From Sarcocystis neurona (lineage: Eukaryota > Apicomplexa > Conoidasida > Eucoccidiorida > Sarcocystidae), in NCBI GenBank assembly GCA_000727475.1, contig KL647297.1, positions 3,604,277 through 3,668,276 of the forward strand: a DNA stretch of 64,000 bases, written 5' to 3'. Position numbers and translations under genes: made by a program. The notes below the pieces were generated by a model. That model searched no databases, was not told where the DNA came from, and saw only the letters and a program-made list of their open reading frames with translations. Shown here one piece after another: positions 35,138-45,784 of the stretch. How positions within the stretch are numbered: position 1 is the stretch's first letter; every line of letters begins with the position of its first letter.

Positions 35138-35972
35138 CTGGTGACGAAGAAGAGGAGGAGGAGCCCTGCGCCGCGGCAGCTGTCGAACTCCTCCTCCTGC
35201 TCCAGCTGCTGCAGGTGAACGCGCAGCAGCAAAAACAGCAAAAACCGGGCAGCGAGGCCAGTCAAACGCATGCACACACTGTTCCTCTCCCTTTCTTTCT
35301 CTCTGTCTTCCTCAGCAAACAGAGGTCCACGCGATTCTTAGTATCTGCACCACGTATCCACCCACACAGACAAACACACGTACACGTACACAAGCGTCTT
35401 GTGTATATCCTACTTGCTGCAGGCCTTCTCTCAAGCAGGAGCCGGGGCTGCAACAGTACCGGAGCCCGGGTTTGTCACTGCGCAACAGGATACGTATAGA
35501 CAGGCACAGAGCTTTTCTTTTTCACACTCAATTCGAGACATGATAAGGGGTAGCTGTCGACGTGTCTACATTTACACCACTTCATAGCCACACGTCTCGG
35601 GGTGGGTGCTACCTTCCTGCACCCAGGAGAGCGAAGGGTTTCTGTGCAGCAGCAGCAGCGCAATAGCAGCGCAGCGACAGCAGCACCGACAGCAGCAGCA
35701 CACGAAAGCGATCCTGGATCTGAGCCGCAGCAGCAGCACCAGATGTGTCGCAGCAGTTACGAGCCGCAGTAGCAGCAGACAAGCCGCAGCAGCAGCAGCA
35801 GACGAGCCGCAGCAGTAGCAGCGCTGTCCGAAACACTGCATCGTTGCTGTGCCGCCGCCCAGCAAAGCAGGAACAGCCGCCCAGCACCAGCAGGCTTCCC
35901 AGACGCCAGGACTCGTGAGAGTGTAGCCCAGCAGCACTAACCCCGCCCAGCAACAGAACAAGTCGTTTTCAC
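35138..35972 (-). other. Intron of the large minus-strand gene
   Basis: It lies between the donor ACCAT|GTGAAA (35972-35971) and the acceptor at 35138. It is CAG-rich near 35650-35830, with open frames on both strands. A further small exon cannot be excluded, but direct joining keeps phase 0. Confidence 0.55.
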
Positions 35973-36124
35973 ATGGTAGGAGAGCGCCTGCTCGAGGCGC
36001 GAAGAATCAAGAGCAGCAGCAGCGGATAGGCGGAAGAGCCCGCCAAAAGCCTGTTCCACCAGAAAGCAACAGCAGCAGATGAGAGAGAGAGAGAGGCGAA
36101 GAAGAACTCCTCCACACTGCTTTG
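35973..36124 (-). CDS. Large minus-strand gene, small exon (phase 1 in, phase 0 out)
   Basis: The acceptor TGCTGCCTGCAG (exon start 36124) and donor TACCAT|GTGAAA (exon end 35973) give a 152-bp exon. It completes an Ala codon from the exon ending at 36963. The product reads KQCGGVLLRLSLSLICCCCF then LVEQAFGGLFRLSAAAALDS and SRLEQALSYH, a plausible helix pair. Confidence 0.65.
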
Positions 36125-36962
36125 CTGCAGGCAGCAGCATGTTGACAGAGTGCCGTCTGCCAGCCTGGTGCAAGTAGACTCAGCTGCAATCTACCAAGCG
36201 CACTCCCACACTTCTCACGTGGACACGGCGATACATACATATACATATATATATATATATGTATGTATATAGACAGGTATACACATCCATGTATAGATGC
36301 GAGCATATATATACATCTAGACATCCACAGAAGTATACATACATATATATATATACATGCATATGTCTACACATTCATATATACGCATACATATGTATAT
36401 ACATATATCTAGAGATGCACAGACGTATACTTGCAGACATCCACAGATGTATACGTATATATATATATATATATATGTAAATACGCAGGTCTAGACATTC
36501 ACATATATACATCCAGACATGCACAGATGTATATATACATCTATTCACGCACACGTAGATATTCATACATATATATATATGTATATATTTAGATGTTTAC
36601 AGAGAGACAGAGGAAGGGAGACCGAAACGACGGATGAAAAGTCAGGGAGATCTGCCCACCGACCGGGAGAGAGACGGCTGCAGAGACAAACGGAGAGAAA
36701 CACGGAGATAATGTACGGACACGTCTACATACCAGCCCACCTATATGCTTGATACGCGCATGCATCTATATTTCGTCTTCGTATACGCGCATGCATGTGT
36801 ATACTTCTTATTTGTATACGCGTGTAAAGGGCCAGCAGGTGAGAAGGTCGCTGACGCCCGAGACGGGGGGAGAGCGGCGAGAGACTTCGCTCTGTGTGAG
36901 TCCCTGGGGAGCAGGGCAGCAGCGGCTGTCGGCCGCAGTAGTAGTAGGAGACTAAGGCGCAC
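36125..36962 (-). other. Intron with TA microsatellites and degenerate repeats
   Basis: 838 bp between donor TGCG|GTGCGCC (36962-36961) and the acceptor at 36125. From 36230 to 36600 it holds repeated AGACATCCACAGA- and AGACATGCACAGATG-like elements about 60-70 bp apart, separated by TATATA runs. Confidence 0.65.
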
Positions 36963-37538
36963 CGCATGCAGCAACGGCTTCGAAGACTTCTAGGGCGAAG
37001 CAGCAGAGACCGTCTTCGGCTGCTGCTCCTGCGGCAGCTGCTGGGGGTGGTCGGGAAGCCGCACGCGGTGCTGCTGCAGCGGCGCAGGCAGCGGGGCGGG
37101 TGCTGCAGTCGTCAGGCAGCGTCGCGCAGCAGCCGCGGTGGCGACGCAGCAGCACGCGGATGCACTGGAGGAGCGTCTCTGTGTAGCCTCTCTTTATGGA
37201 CAGCAGAAGGCGAAGTTGGGTTCGGACGCGTCTCTGCTGTTCCGGCCAGCTGCGCCAAGATGTGTGGGGCCGCCGTAGCCCGCTGCTGTTGCTGCTGCTT
37301 TCCCGTACCCTGCTGACTCCCGCTTCCTGCTGCGCCAGCGACCCCCCCGCCCACCTGCTGCTGCTCCACCCTGCTGCGCTGCTGCTGCGGCAAGGAGGCA
37401 AGGTAGAGAAGCCGCGTTCGTCAAGCAACCCCTTGGGCCGCTGCAGCGCTGGCTGCAGATGCTGCAGCAGCCACTGCAGCAGCAGCCACGCCAGCTCCAC
37501 CAGACGCTCCTGGACTCCGCTGTCGCTCCATACGAAAC
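36963..37538 (-). CDS. Large minus-strand gene, exon (phase 1 in, phase 1 out)
   Basis: The acceptor CGTGTGCCTGCAG (exon start 37538) completes an Arg codon begun by the exon ending at 38659. The donor is GCATGCG|GTGCGC (exon end 36963). The protein reads FVWSDSGVQERLVELAWLLL, QWLLQHLQPALQRPKGLL, a Ser-rich linker, WPEQQRRVRTQLRLLLSIKR, GYTETLLQCIRVLLRRHRG, and finally CCFALEVFEAVAAC. Repeated amphipathic helices with conserved-looking Trp and Arg positions support a HEAT/ARM-like fold. Confidence 0.8.
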
Positions 37539-38658
37539 CTGCAGGCACACGAAAAGAAGAAGCAGAGTTAACAGCGCGACTGCCATGACCGGCAACGTGC
37601 AGCGGGGCAACCGCAGGAGCAGCTCATCGTAGCAGCAACAACATCAGCAGCACCAACCCAACGGTCTGCCCTGTAATGACCCTCCTCACGGTGACCTTAT
37701 ATACATACCTATACATATATAAATATATATATATATACACACATACATATACATATATATATACATACATATATGTGTAGATATGAATATATATAGACAT
37801 ATACATATATATATATACATATATATACATATATATATGTACATATGCATATATATATACATATATATATATACACACATAAATGTACATATATATATAG
37901 AGAGAGAAACAGATATATATGTATATAGATAAATAGATAGAGAGACACACACATACACACACAAGTGTGTGTGTATATATATATGTACTGATATATATAT
38001 ATATAGAATGTATGTATATAAAGAGAGAAGCACACGTATGTATATGTACATATATATGAAGACACAAGTATATAGATAGAAAGAGAGTGTCTGTCGCACA
38101 CACTCGCGAAGATGGGGCCAGGGGCACGTGTCGCAGCGGCAGGGAAAATGAGAACCGCCGAGAGGACTTCACATGTGTGCAAGTGGACAACTCTCTGCTT
38201 GGGACACCGCTGCTGCTGCTGCTGCGCAGCACTGCACCAGTGGCTTCGAGCGAGAGTGAACTTCCCGACGCACGCGCATGCAGGCACAGGAGAGACACTC
38301 GTTCGGAGCCACTTATTCTACGCCTATTCGTCCCTTCTCGTTATACGAGAGGCTAGCGCGCGCTATTGCGAAGCAACCTGGAGAAGAAGGTCGAAGCGAG
38401 AACTCCGCCGAGAGGACCTCGTCCTGCTGCTCCGTTGCTGCTGTCGCTGAGATAAGGAACACGCTGCCGCTGTTGCTGCTGCTGAGGAGACTTCTGCTGC
38501 TGCTGCTGAGGAGACCCCTGTGGTGCTGTCGTTGATGAGACCCCTGCTGCTGCTGTTGATGACACCCCTGCTGCTGCTGGTGGTGGTGACGCCCCTGCTG
38601 CTGCTGCTGTTGACGATGCTGCTGCTGCTGCTGGGAGTGCAGTAACTTCTGTACTTAC
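37539..38658 (-). other. Intron of the large minus-strand gene (1,120 bp)
   Basis: It is bounded by the strong donor ACGAAAC|GTAAGT (38658-38657) and acceptor TGCCTGCAG (ending 37539). About 37690-38090 is almost pure TATATA/TACATA microsatellite. Confidence 0.8.
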
Positions 38659-39643
38659 GTTTCGTGAAGGCCTTGCAGACGAAGTGAAACTCCGATCGAA
38701 GCGCGGCCGCGGTTTTCTGTTGCGTGCGCTCTTCTTCCACAGCTGCTGCCGTTGCTGCAGCGACGCTTGCTGATTCTCTAAGCCGTTCTCCCCTACGTGC
38801 TGCTGTAGGGTCGTGGAGAACGATGCTTCGCAATGTGCGCAGCAGCGCGTCAAGGCGCTGCAGGAAGCGTCTTTCAACTTCGTATCGGCCTGCCGCTCTC
38901 CTGCTGCTGCTGCTTCCCGCTGCCACATCTGTGGCTGCTCCTGCTGCTGCAGATGGCGGTGACGCTTCTGCGTCTGGGACAGCTGCAACCGCCGCTATCG
39001 TTGCTCCTGATGTTCCTGGTGCGTCTTCTCTACCTCCTAACGCTGCTCCTCCTCCTTTGGCTGCTGCTGCACCTCCGCCGACTGCTGCTGCACCTCCGCC
39101 GACTGCTGCTGCACCTCCGCCGACTGCTGCTGCACCTCCGCCGGCTGTTGCTGCACCTCCGCCGGCTGCTGCTGCACCTCCGCCGGCTGCTGGTGCTCCA
39201 ATTCCGCCGGCTGTTGCTCCAGCTCCTGCTGCAGATGATCCTCCTGCGGCTGCTCCCTCCGCAGCTACTCGTCTTGCTGCTGCTGCGTCTCGTCCTCCTC
39301 CTTCTGCAGCTGCTGCTGCTCCTGCTGTTGCGCTGCTCGTTTCTGTTGGTGCTGCTGTAGCTCCACGACCGGCGCCAACACCGGTGAACGAGTAAAGCGA
39401 GTCATGAGGGCACACCAGCACCGTCGGGAAGCAAAACCTTTCACCGCCAGAATTGTCCGCCTCCCCCCCCTCCCTGCTGCTGCTTCCCCTGCTATCGGTT
39501 CCCGTGTTGCTGCTTTCCCTGTTGCTGCTTCCCCTGTCGCTGCCTCCCCTGCTGCAGCAGCTCTTGAACCTTGTGCTGCTGTCGCTGCCGTGATTGTCGT
39601 ACAGCTCGTCGGGCCCCCTGCTCTCCCATCGCTGCAGGGACTG
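38659..39643 (-). CDS. Large minus-strand gene, exon with GGGAAAV tandem repeat (phase 1 out)
   Basis: The donor ACGAAAC|GTAAGT is strong (exon end 38659). The proposed acceptor is TTACGAGCAACAG (exon start 39643, phase 0). Ser/Arg-rich sequence is followed by FPTVLVCPHDSLYSFTGVGA, then a long Gly/Ala tract of 7-residue repeats. An ordered stretch then reads RYEVERRFLQRLDALLRTLR, SIVLHDPTAARRGERL, EFHFVCKAFTKR, and joins in phase to FVWSDSG of the next exon. The last part looks conserved; the family is unknown. Confidence 0.7.
39068..39210 (-). repeat. 21-bp tandem repeat, about seven copies, encoding GGGAAAV/GGGAAAA
   Basis: Units of 21 bp combine three CTG codon-length steps with CACCTCCGCCGA. 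On the coding minus strand they give GGGAAAV repeated. Three central units are identical, and the outer ones carry single changes (AV to AT or AA). Confidence 0.9.
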
Positions 39644-39736
39644 CTGTTGCTCGTAAGCAGGCAAACAGGCATGCTGTTGGCGTGGCTCACTGCCAACAAG
39701 AAGGTGGTGATTCCACATCGCAGTGGCTCAGCTCAC

Positions 39737-40160
39737 TTGAACGTTCCCTCCTATGTGGCTCTTGCTGCTGCGACGGTCGCCGCTGGCATCGCTGCTGGTT
39801 GTTCGACTGTTGGTCGTCCTCCTGTTAGCTTCTGCGGCTCTTCGTACCGCTTCTGTGGCTGCTGCCACAGCTTCTCCCCCACAAGCTGCTGCCTCCCCTG
39901 CGGCTGGTGCTGCCGATGTTGCTGCTGCTGTTGCTGCGGCTGGTGTTGCGGGTGGTTCTGCTGCTGTTGCTGCGGCTGGTGCTGCCGGTGTTGCTGCTGC
40001 TGTTGCTGCGGCTGGTGCTGCTGTTGCTGCGGCCGGTGCTGCTGGGTTGCTGCTGTTGCCGCGGCGGCTGGCGCTGCTGTCGTTCTGGCGGTGTGATAGA
40101 GGGCTCCTTAAGTGCCGCTGCAGATTCCACTCTGCTGCTGCTGCTCTCTTGCTTCAGTTT
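39737..40160 (-). CDS. Probable upstream exon of the large minus-strand gene
   Basis: One minus-strand frame runs open from about 40155, through EWNLQRHLRSPLSHRQND and a long Ala/Thr/Pro-rich stretch, to SGDRRSSKSHIGGNVQ. It ends at donor GTTCAA|GTGAGC (exon end 39737, phase 0), which fits the exon starting at 39643. The acceptor is not fixed. The plus strand is also open here because of GCT/GCA symmetry. Confidence 0.45.
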
Positions 40161-40229
40161 GAATACGCAGGTGTCCACCTCAGGTCTCCTCGTCTGCTGC
40201 TGCTGCTGCTAGCCGCGTTGAAGCTGGCG

Positions 40230-40700
40230 CCGCTCGTCCTGTTGGGGCTGCAGCGGTCTGCCACGGTAACAGCAGGAGCAGCAGCAGGAGCCTTGGTGCA
40301 TGCGCTGGAGCAGCAGCAGCAGCAGGAAGGCAGCTACCTCTCCTTGTGGAGAGCAGCGCGGCAGCACGGCTTGAGCCAGAGAGCGCAGCACTTGGCCAGC
40401 AGCAGCTTCAGAGGAGGAGCGCAGGGAGGCAGCAACGGAGGCAGCCAAAAAAGGAGAAGGCGGGAGCTGGGACAGCAGCTCAAAAGACAGCGGCGGCAGC
40501 AGACGAGAAGGCAGCGTGCACGGGAAAAAACAGCAGCGAAGCATACCAGGAACACTGAGGCTGTAGCTGTTGCAGCAGAACAAAAAAGAAGACGAACGGC
40601 AGCAGCGGCGGGCGACTACCACGCCAGCACCGGGGTGAGACAAGAAGGAGAAGGCAGAGCAACGCAGGGTTTTCGAGGAGACGGGAAACGTAGCCACATC
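40230..40700 (-). CDS. Possible helical exon near the 5' end of the large minus-strand gene
   Basis: The minus-strand frame contains RLLPPLSFELLSQLPPSPFL then AASVAASLRSSSEAAAGQVL and RSLAQAVLPRCSPQGEVAAF. It reads like a HEAT-type helix pair rather than repeat noise. Splice ends were not determined, and the relation to the exon at 40160 is unknown. Confidence 0.4.
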
Positions 40701-40899
40701 TTAATGGGTTTCGTTGGCAAGGAGCTCCGTCGCAGCAGAGCAGCGCCTGCAGGGACGGTGTCTCCGTGGGCCGCAGCAGGCAAGCCCAACTGCTGCGCAG
40801 CCCCCTGTTCGTTTGTGTCAGGCTGGAGGGTGGATCACCGACAAACCACCTGCTGACGAAAACACGCTCGAAGTTTTCTCGCAGATGCTGCTGGCGGTG

Positions 40900-43000
40900 G
40901 TCGAGCTGCTGCTGCTGTTGAAGAGCTTTTGCCCTGCCGCTGAGGCTGTTTCCTTCAAAACTTACGCTGTCGCTGCTGCTGCTGCTGGTGCAGAGCCAGG
41001 CGGAGCTGAACGCGTCGCAGCAGCAGGAGCATCAGCAAGACTGGGAGATGCGGCAGCGTTAGAAGCGGAACACGCGGCCGGGGCTGTGGGTATTATTTTG
41101 TTGGCAGTAGCAACTGCAGGAGGTGCAACAGAGAGAAAAGAGGTAGAAAAAGGCAGCCTCAGAAGCGGGGCACTTCATTTGACTAAGGTACAAGGTCACA
41201 CAGCGGCGTTGCTGCTGCTTCATTAGCACAGCACACGGGCACTGACAGAGAAACAAACATTTGCTCTTGTGCACATCCGGACGTAGTCGGCATGCGGCGC
41301 GACGCCAGCGGCAGCAGCAGCAGAAGCAGCAGCAGCAGGAGCAGCAGCAGCAGATGCAGCAGCAGCACAAACAACAGCAGCAGAAGCAGCACCAGCAGAA
41401 GAAGCAGCGGCGGAATAAGCAACAGCAGCAGCAGCAGCAAAAGCAGGAGCACAAGCAGCAGAAGCAGGAGCACAAGTAGCAGCGGCAGCAGCGGCGAGAC
41501 ACCGTTGCACTGTCGCCACTGTCAGACACGTTGTCGTAGTCGGTCCCTCTTGCAGCAGCTCTCATGCAGCGGCGAGACTAGCAGCAGCATGCTCGCAAAA
41601 CTGGAAAGCAACGTTGCAACAGCGACACAGAACCGGTAAGAAGCCGCGCACACACGATGACAGGATTTGCATGTTGCCGCGCCCTTCCTACTGCGAAAGG
41701 GGCGCCGGGGTTGTCTGGTCGGTTTCCCCCCTGCTACCGCCACATGTCTTCAGGCGGTTTGAGCCGTCTGCAGTGCTGCAGCCGCATTCAGCAGCCACAA
41801 AATTCGTGTGGACAGGTCCCTTCAAAGAGGCACCTGTGTGTGCCGGGTACTACGTTTTCAAAACCTGCTGGTGATGTTGCTGCCTCCGCCCCCCAGCGAT
41901 TTCCCACCGCGCCCCCTCCCCCGCCCAACGGCTGTCGGTGCTGCTGGTGGTGCTGATTGCACTCCGGCTCCGCCTGCTGCTCAGGCTGCTTCTCCGGCTG
42001 CGCCTCCTGCCGGTGTGCGTGTGCGACTGCGCCCGCTACCGGTGGTGCTGCTTCGACAGCTGTGCCTGGTGCTGCTGCTGACGGCCACTACCCGTCACGG
42101 CTACCCCGATCTCGACGCTGCACACGCGGCAGCTGCAGCCGGCTGCTGTCGTTGCGGCTGTCACCGCTGCTGCTTGCAATCTTTCTTCGCAACAGCCACA
42201 GCATGAAGGACGGCGCGACCAGCCAATTGGGCTTCAACTCGCATGTGTCCAGCCGTACCTCAGCAGCACGCTGCGTGCTGTTGCCGCTGCAGGTGTTACA
42301 AGTTGCCCTGTGCCCCTGTTTCGAGATTAAAATGCCTACAGAGAAGAACTTTGGAGGAAGGGACTTCCTGTGGCACACGGACAGCCGCAGCAACATCGCC
42401 CGCTGCAACAGCAGCGCCAGCAACGTCAGCAGCAACAACAGCTTCAGCAGCGACAGCACAACAGCAGGGGCAGCAACGACCACAGCGGCACCAGCGGGAG
42501 CGACAGTAGCAGCGGGAGCGACAGCAGCACCCCCCAGCAGCACAGCAGCAGCAGCAGCACAGCAGCACCAGCAGCACAGCAGCACCAGCAGCACAGCAGC
42601 AACAGCAGCGACAGCAGCACAGCAGCACTAGGAGCGACAGCAGCCCAAACAGCAGCCAGCGTCAGCAACAGCAGCAACAGCAGGAGCAACAGCAGCAGCA
42701 AAAGCAGGAACAGCAGCACCGAGAGGAGCAACACCAGCAGCAACAGGAGCACGGACGAGCGGCCTCAGCAGCAGGAAGGGGACGGTGGCACCAGCCACGG
42801 TGGCAGCAGAAGCTGCTGTTTAGTAAAGGCAGCCCAGCCCCATCGCGGCTCGTCTGCTGCTGCTCATCCGTTGCGCAGTCTAAAGAGCAGCGCGTCGTGG
42901 GGCCGGCAAGCAAAACACATCGAACAGAAAGCTGTCGTTGACGGTGACTATTCTGCTGTCGGTATTTCCTCCTTCCGTATTCACGCACCGTCTCGCACTT
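40900..43000. other. CAG-rich region, probably 5' part of the minus-strand gene, gene model unresolved
   Basis: Dense (CAG)n and (CAGAAG)n tracts occur at 41300-41480 and 42400-42770, with open frames on both strands. One minus-strand piece (DTCELKPNWLVAPSFMLWLL near 42170-42250) and another (FCVAVATLLSSFASMLLLVS near 41570-41640) look protein-like. I could not place a start codon or assign splice sites with confidence. Confidence 0.4.
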
Positions 43001-43935
43001 CTTCCGTGTACGCTCTCGTGCCCAGCAGCGCCCCCCACGCGGAAAGCGGCAGGCCCTGCCAACGTGAACCCCATGTTGTAGGTAGAACTCCTCTCCGGTC
43101 TTTGTGTACGTTCTCTTACGTCTTCTGTGGCTGCTGCTCTCTCTGCCTTCCTGCTCGACCAAGAGCGGGTCCCCTCTTGGCTGCGCGCAGGGGTGCCCGG
43201 CCCTGTCTGCCCCCTCCCCCTCCCCGTGCTGCTGCCACTTCTCAGCAGTTCCGCGATTCCTGCGTGTGCGACGACCACTCTATTTTCCTTCCCTTCCTTC
43301 TCCTCTTCTCTGCCGTGTCTCTTCCCGGCCGCTACCCCGTTTGTTTTTCGTGCCGAGGCGGCAGCCCGCAGCCGCGGTTTTTCTGCATGGCTGTCCTGCG
43401 TGCCCGGAGCCTCTAGCGCCCTTCCGTCACTGCTGGTAGTGCTACCCAGCGCGTTGCCTTGCCTGACCGAGTATGCTGCTGCTGCCGCGCGGCTGCGGTC
43501 GAAAAAGGGGACTGCTTGCGTTCTTCCTACGACAACGACGTCTAGCGTTGCAGCGCCGGTCTCTGTGTCGCTACGGCGTCCCCTGCCTCTGCTGCTGCTG
43601 CCGTTTCTTCGGGAAGCGAGATACCGCTGCTGCCATGCATGTGTGTGGCTCGAGAGAGCGTGACATAAACAGCGACAGCCTGGACTGCAGCTGCTGCTGG
43701 GCATATTGTCGAGGACCAGCCCCCGAGTAGCGCACGGCGGTGTTCTAGTGGGAAGCATGGGAGAAGGAGAGGATCAGTGGCAGCAGTTTGACGCAGAAGT
43801 AGTTCCTGTCATACAAGTCGAAAAGAGGTAGGTCGGCAGCACTGTACAGGGATACTTGTAGGAAGAGAAGGAGTAGGAGGAAGGAGGGGAGGAATAGGTA
43901 GAAAAACTCTTGCTGCAGGAAGCAGCCGGGCTCCG
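43000..43935. promoter_or_regulatory. Head-to-head intergenic region upstream of TIM50
   Basis: The plus-strand TIM50 frame opens at 43936 and the large minus-strand gene runs the opposite way from somewhere left of 43 kb. This interval would therefore hold both promoters or 5' leaders. It is pyrimidine-rich on the plus strand around 43200-43420 and has no TATA-like box that stands out. Open minus-strand translations here are basic and featureless. Confidence 0.35.
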
Positions 43936-45784
43936 ATGACCGCTGTAGGCATGTCGAGAGCTGCTGAGGCAGCGTTTCGGCGGGGCGCAGCAGCAGGGGC
44001 TGCTGCCACCCGGCCGCGTGCGTCAATTCTTCTGTCACGTTACTGCCGCAGCTGCAGGCAAAACGGCCGCAGCACCAGCAGCCGGTGCAGCGTTCTTCCC
44101 CCACTCGCCCAGAAAAAGGCTGCTGCTGCTGCTGCTTCTCCGCCGGGTTCTGCGGCGGGGGGGACTCGTGCTGCTTCGCCTTCGCAGCCTGCGGCTGTAA
44201 CCACACGGGGAGCTGCTGCGGCAGCGACGGCCTCCTCCGCAGCCGCAGCGGGTCCCGGCGTTTACAGCTCTTTCGCCTCAGCGTTCTTCTTCCGAGCAGC
44301 ACGTGGCTTCATGCGCAGCACCGTCCCATCACAGCTAAACAACAGCAGCAGCAGCGCTGGCAGCGCCACCACAGCAGCGCCCCTCGGTGGTCTCAGCAGC
44401 AGCAGGAGCAGCAACAGTGTCTCCTCCGCCCTCTGGACGACGGCGAGGAGCAGCAGCACGCTCCGCCTCCTTCGCTGCAGCAATAGCGGCCCCACTTATG
44501 TGGCGAGTGTGACGAGTAGCAGCTACAACAGCAGCAAGAGGTTTGACAGCAGCAACTGCAACAGCAGCAAACGCAGACTTGCTGCTGCAGCGAGGGTTCT
44601 GCGTGTGTATGCGGAGGAGGCGGCGCGGAGGGGCACGACCTCTCCCAGCAGCACAACAGCGGCAGGCGAACAGGAGGCGCCAGCAGCAGCTGCTCCCTCT
44701 GCTTTGCCAACTCGTAAGCACATCTTCTGCGCTGCTGCCTGCTTTGCTGGGGGCTGCTTCTCTCCGATGCCTAGCACATCTTCGGACGCTGCTGCTTCTG
44801 TCACAGACACAGAGCACCGCGGAAGGCCTTTAAAAGCACGCGACGCTTGCAGCAGCAGCAACAACGTGGACTCCAGGGGGAGCATCCTTCCGTTTGTACC
44901 TGCTTGCGAGTGTAGCGTAGGGGCTTCTGTTTTAACGGCTGGTACAGCATCTGCTGAGAGAAACACAGGAGCGTCAGCTGCTGCGTGCTCTTCCTCCTCG
45001 GCAGCCGCTGTTTTCCTCCCGAAAATTGCTGCCGCCGGCTCGACGCGTGGTCCTGCTGCTGCTCCACCTGCTGCTGCTGCTGTTGCTTCACATGCCGGTG
45101 CTCCTGCCAGCGTCGCTCGCCAGCGACGCAGCCTACATCTCGCCAGTGAGGCCTTCGCGCTGCTGCGGGCGCAACGTTCATCAGCAGCAGCAACTCCTGC
45201 AGATGTAGTGCTGCAGGCTCGAGGATTTGCTGCTGCTGCTGCTGCTACCTCATCAGGAGTCGCTGCTCCTGCCGAGGCTGCTGCGAGTGGGGGGGCGCCG
45301 GAGAGCAGCAGCAGCAGCAGCGATTTCCCTTCTGCAGCGTCCAGATCTGCACCCGGGAGCTCGAAAGAGGCGGCGGCATCAGGCGCGAGGCCCGCAGCCC
45401 AGACAGAACGTGCAGCAGCAGGGACAGCAGCGGGGGGAACGGCAGCAGTAAGCACTGCAGCAGGAGGGACTGCAGCAGCAGCCGAAGAAGCCGCAGCAGA
45501 AGAAGAACGTGCGGAGCAGACGAGTGGTGAAGAAAGGCGAGGCGCTGCTGCGGCGTTAGCGGCAGGAGGAGAAAAAGCGGCAGCAGCAGCGGGAGAAGGG
45601 GCGTCACACAGCGAGACACAGCAGCAGCGCAGTGCAGACGAAGGAGCAGCAAACAGCAAAGGGGCAGGTGGCGGGCCCCACAGCTGGTCTGCCTGGGTAG
45701 TGCTCGGCGGAGCAGCAGCTCTGGCATTGTACGAAGCCTCGAGAGTGACAGGACGAGCTGCCGAAGAGAAGCGACCTGTCCTCG
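43936..45784 (+). CDS. TIM50: TIM50 exon 1
   Basis: It starts at ATG 43936 (second ATG at 43951) and ends at donor CCTCG|GTAAGC, leaving a G that begins a Glu codon. It encodes the presequence, a long Ala/Ser low-complexity region and the membrane segment. Confidence 0.85.

Noticed and set aside
37680..38100. Tyr/Ile-rich open frames in TATATA stretches
   Set aside because: They are translations of microsatellite DNA with no start context or conserved features. The same applies to similar frames near 600-1000, 22650-22900, 27100-27500 and 29100-30750.
41290..42760. Possible CRISPR-like spaced repeats in the CAG-rich segment
   Set aside because: The spacing is irregular and the units are trinucleotide repeats. 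There are no unique spacers, and the organism is a eukaryote.
42880..43758. Minus-strand frame of about 290 codons upstream of TIM50 as the N-terminus of the giant gene
   Set aside because: It is basic and featureless, has no link in phase to any downstream exon, and covers the likely divergent promoter region.
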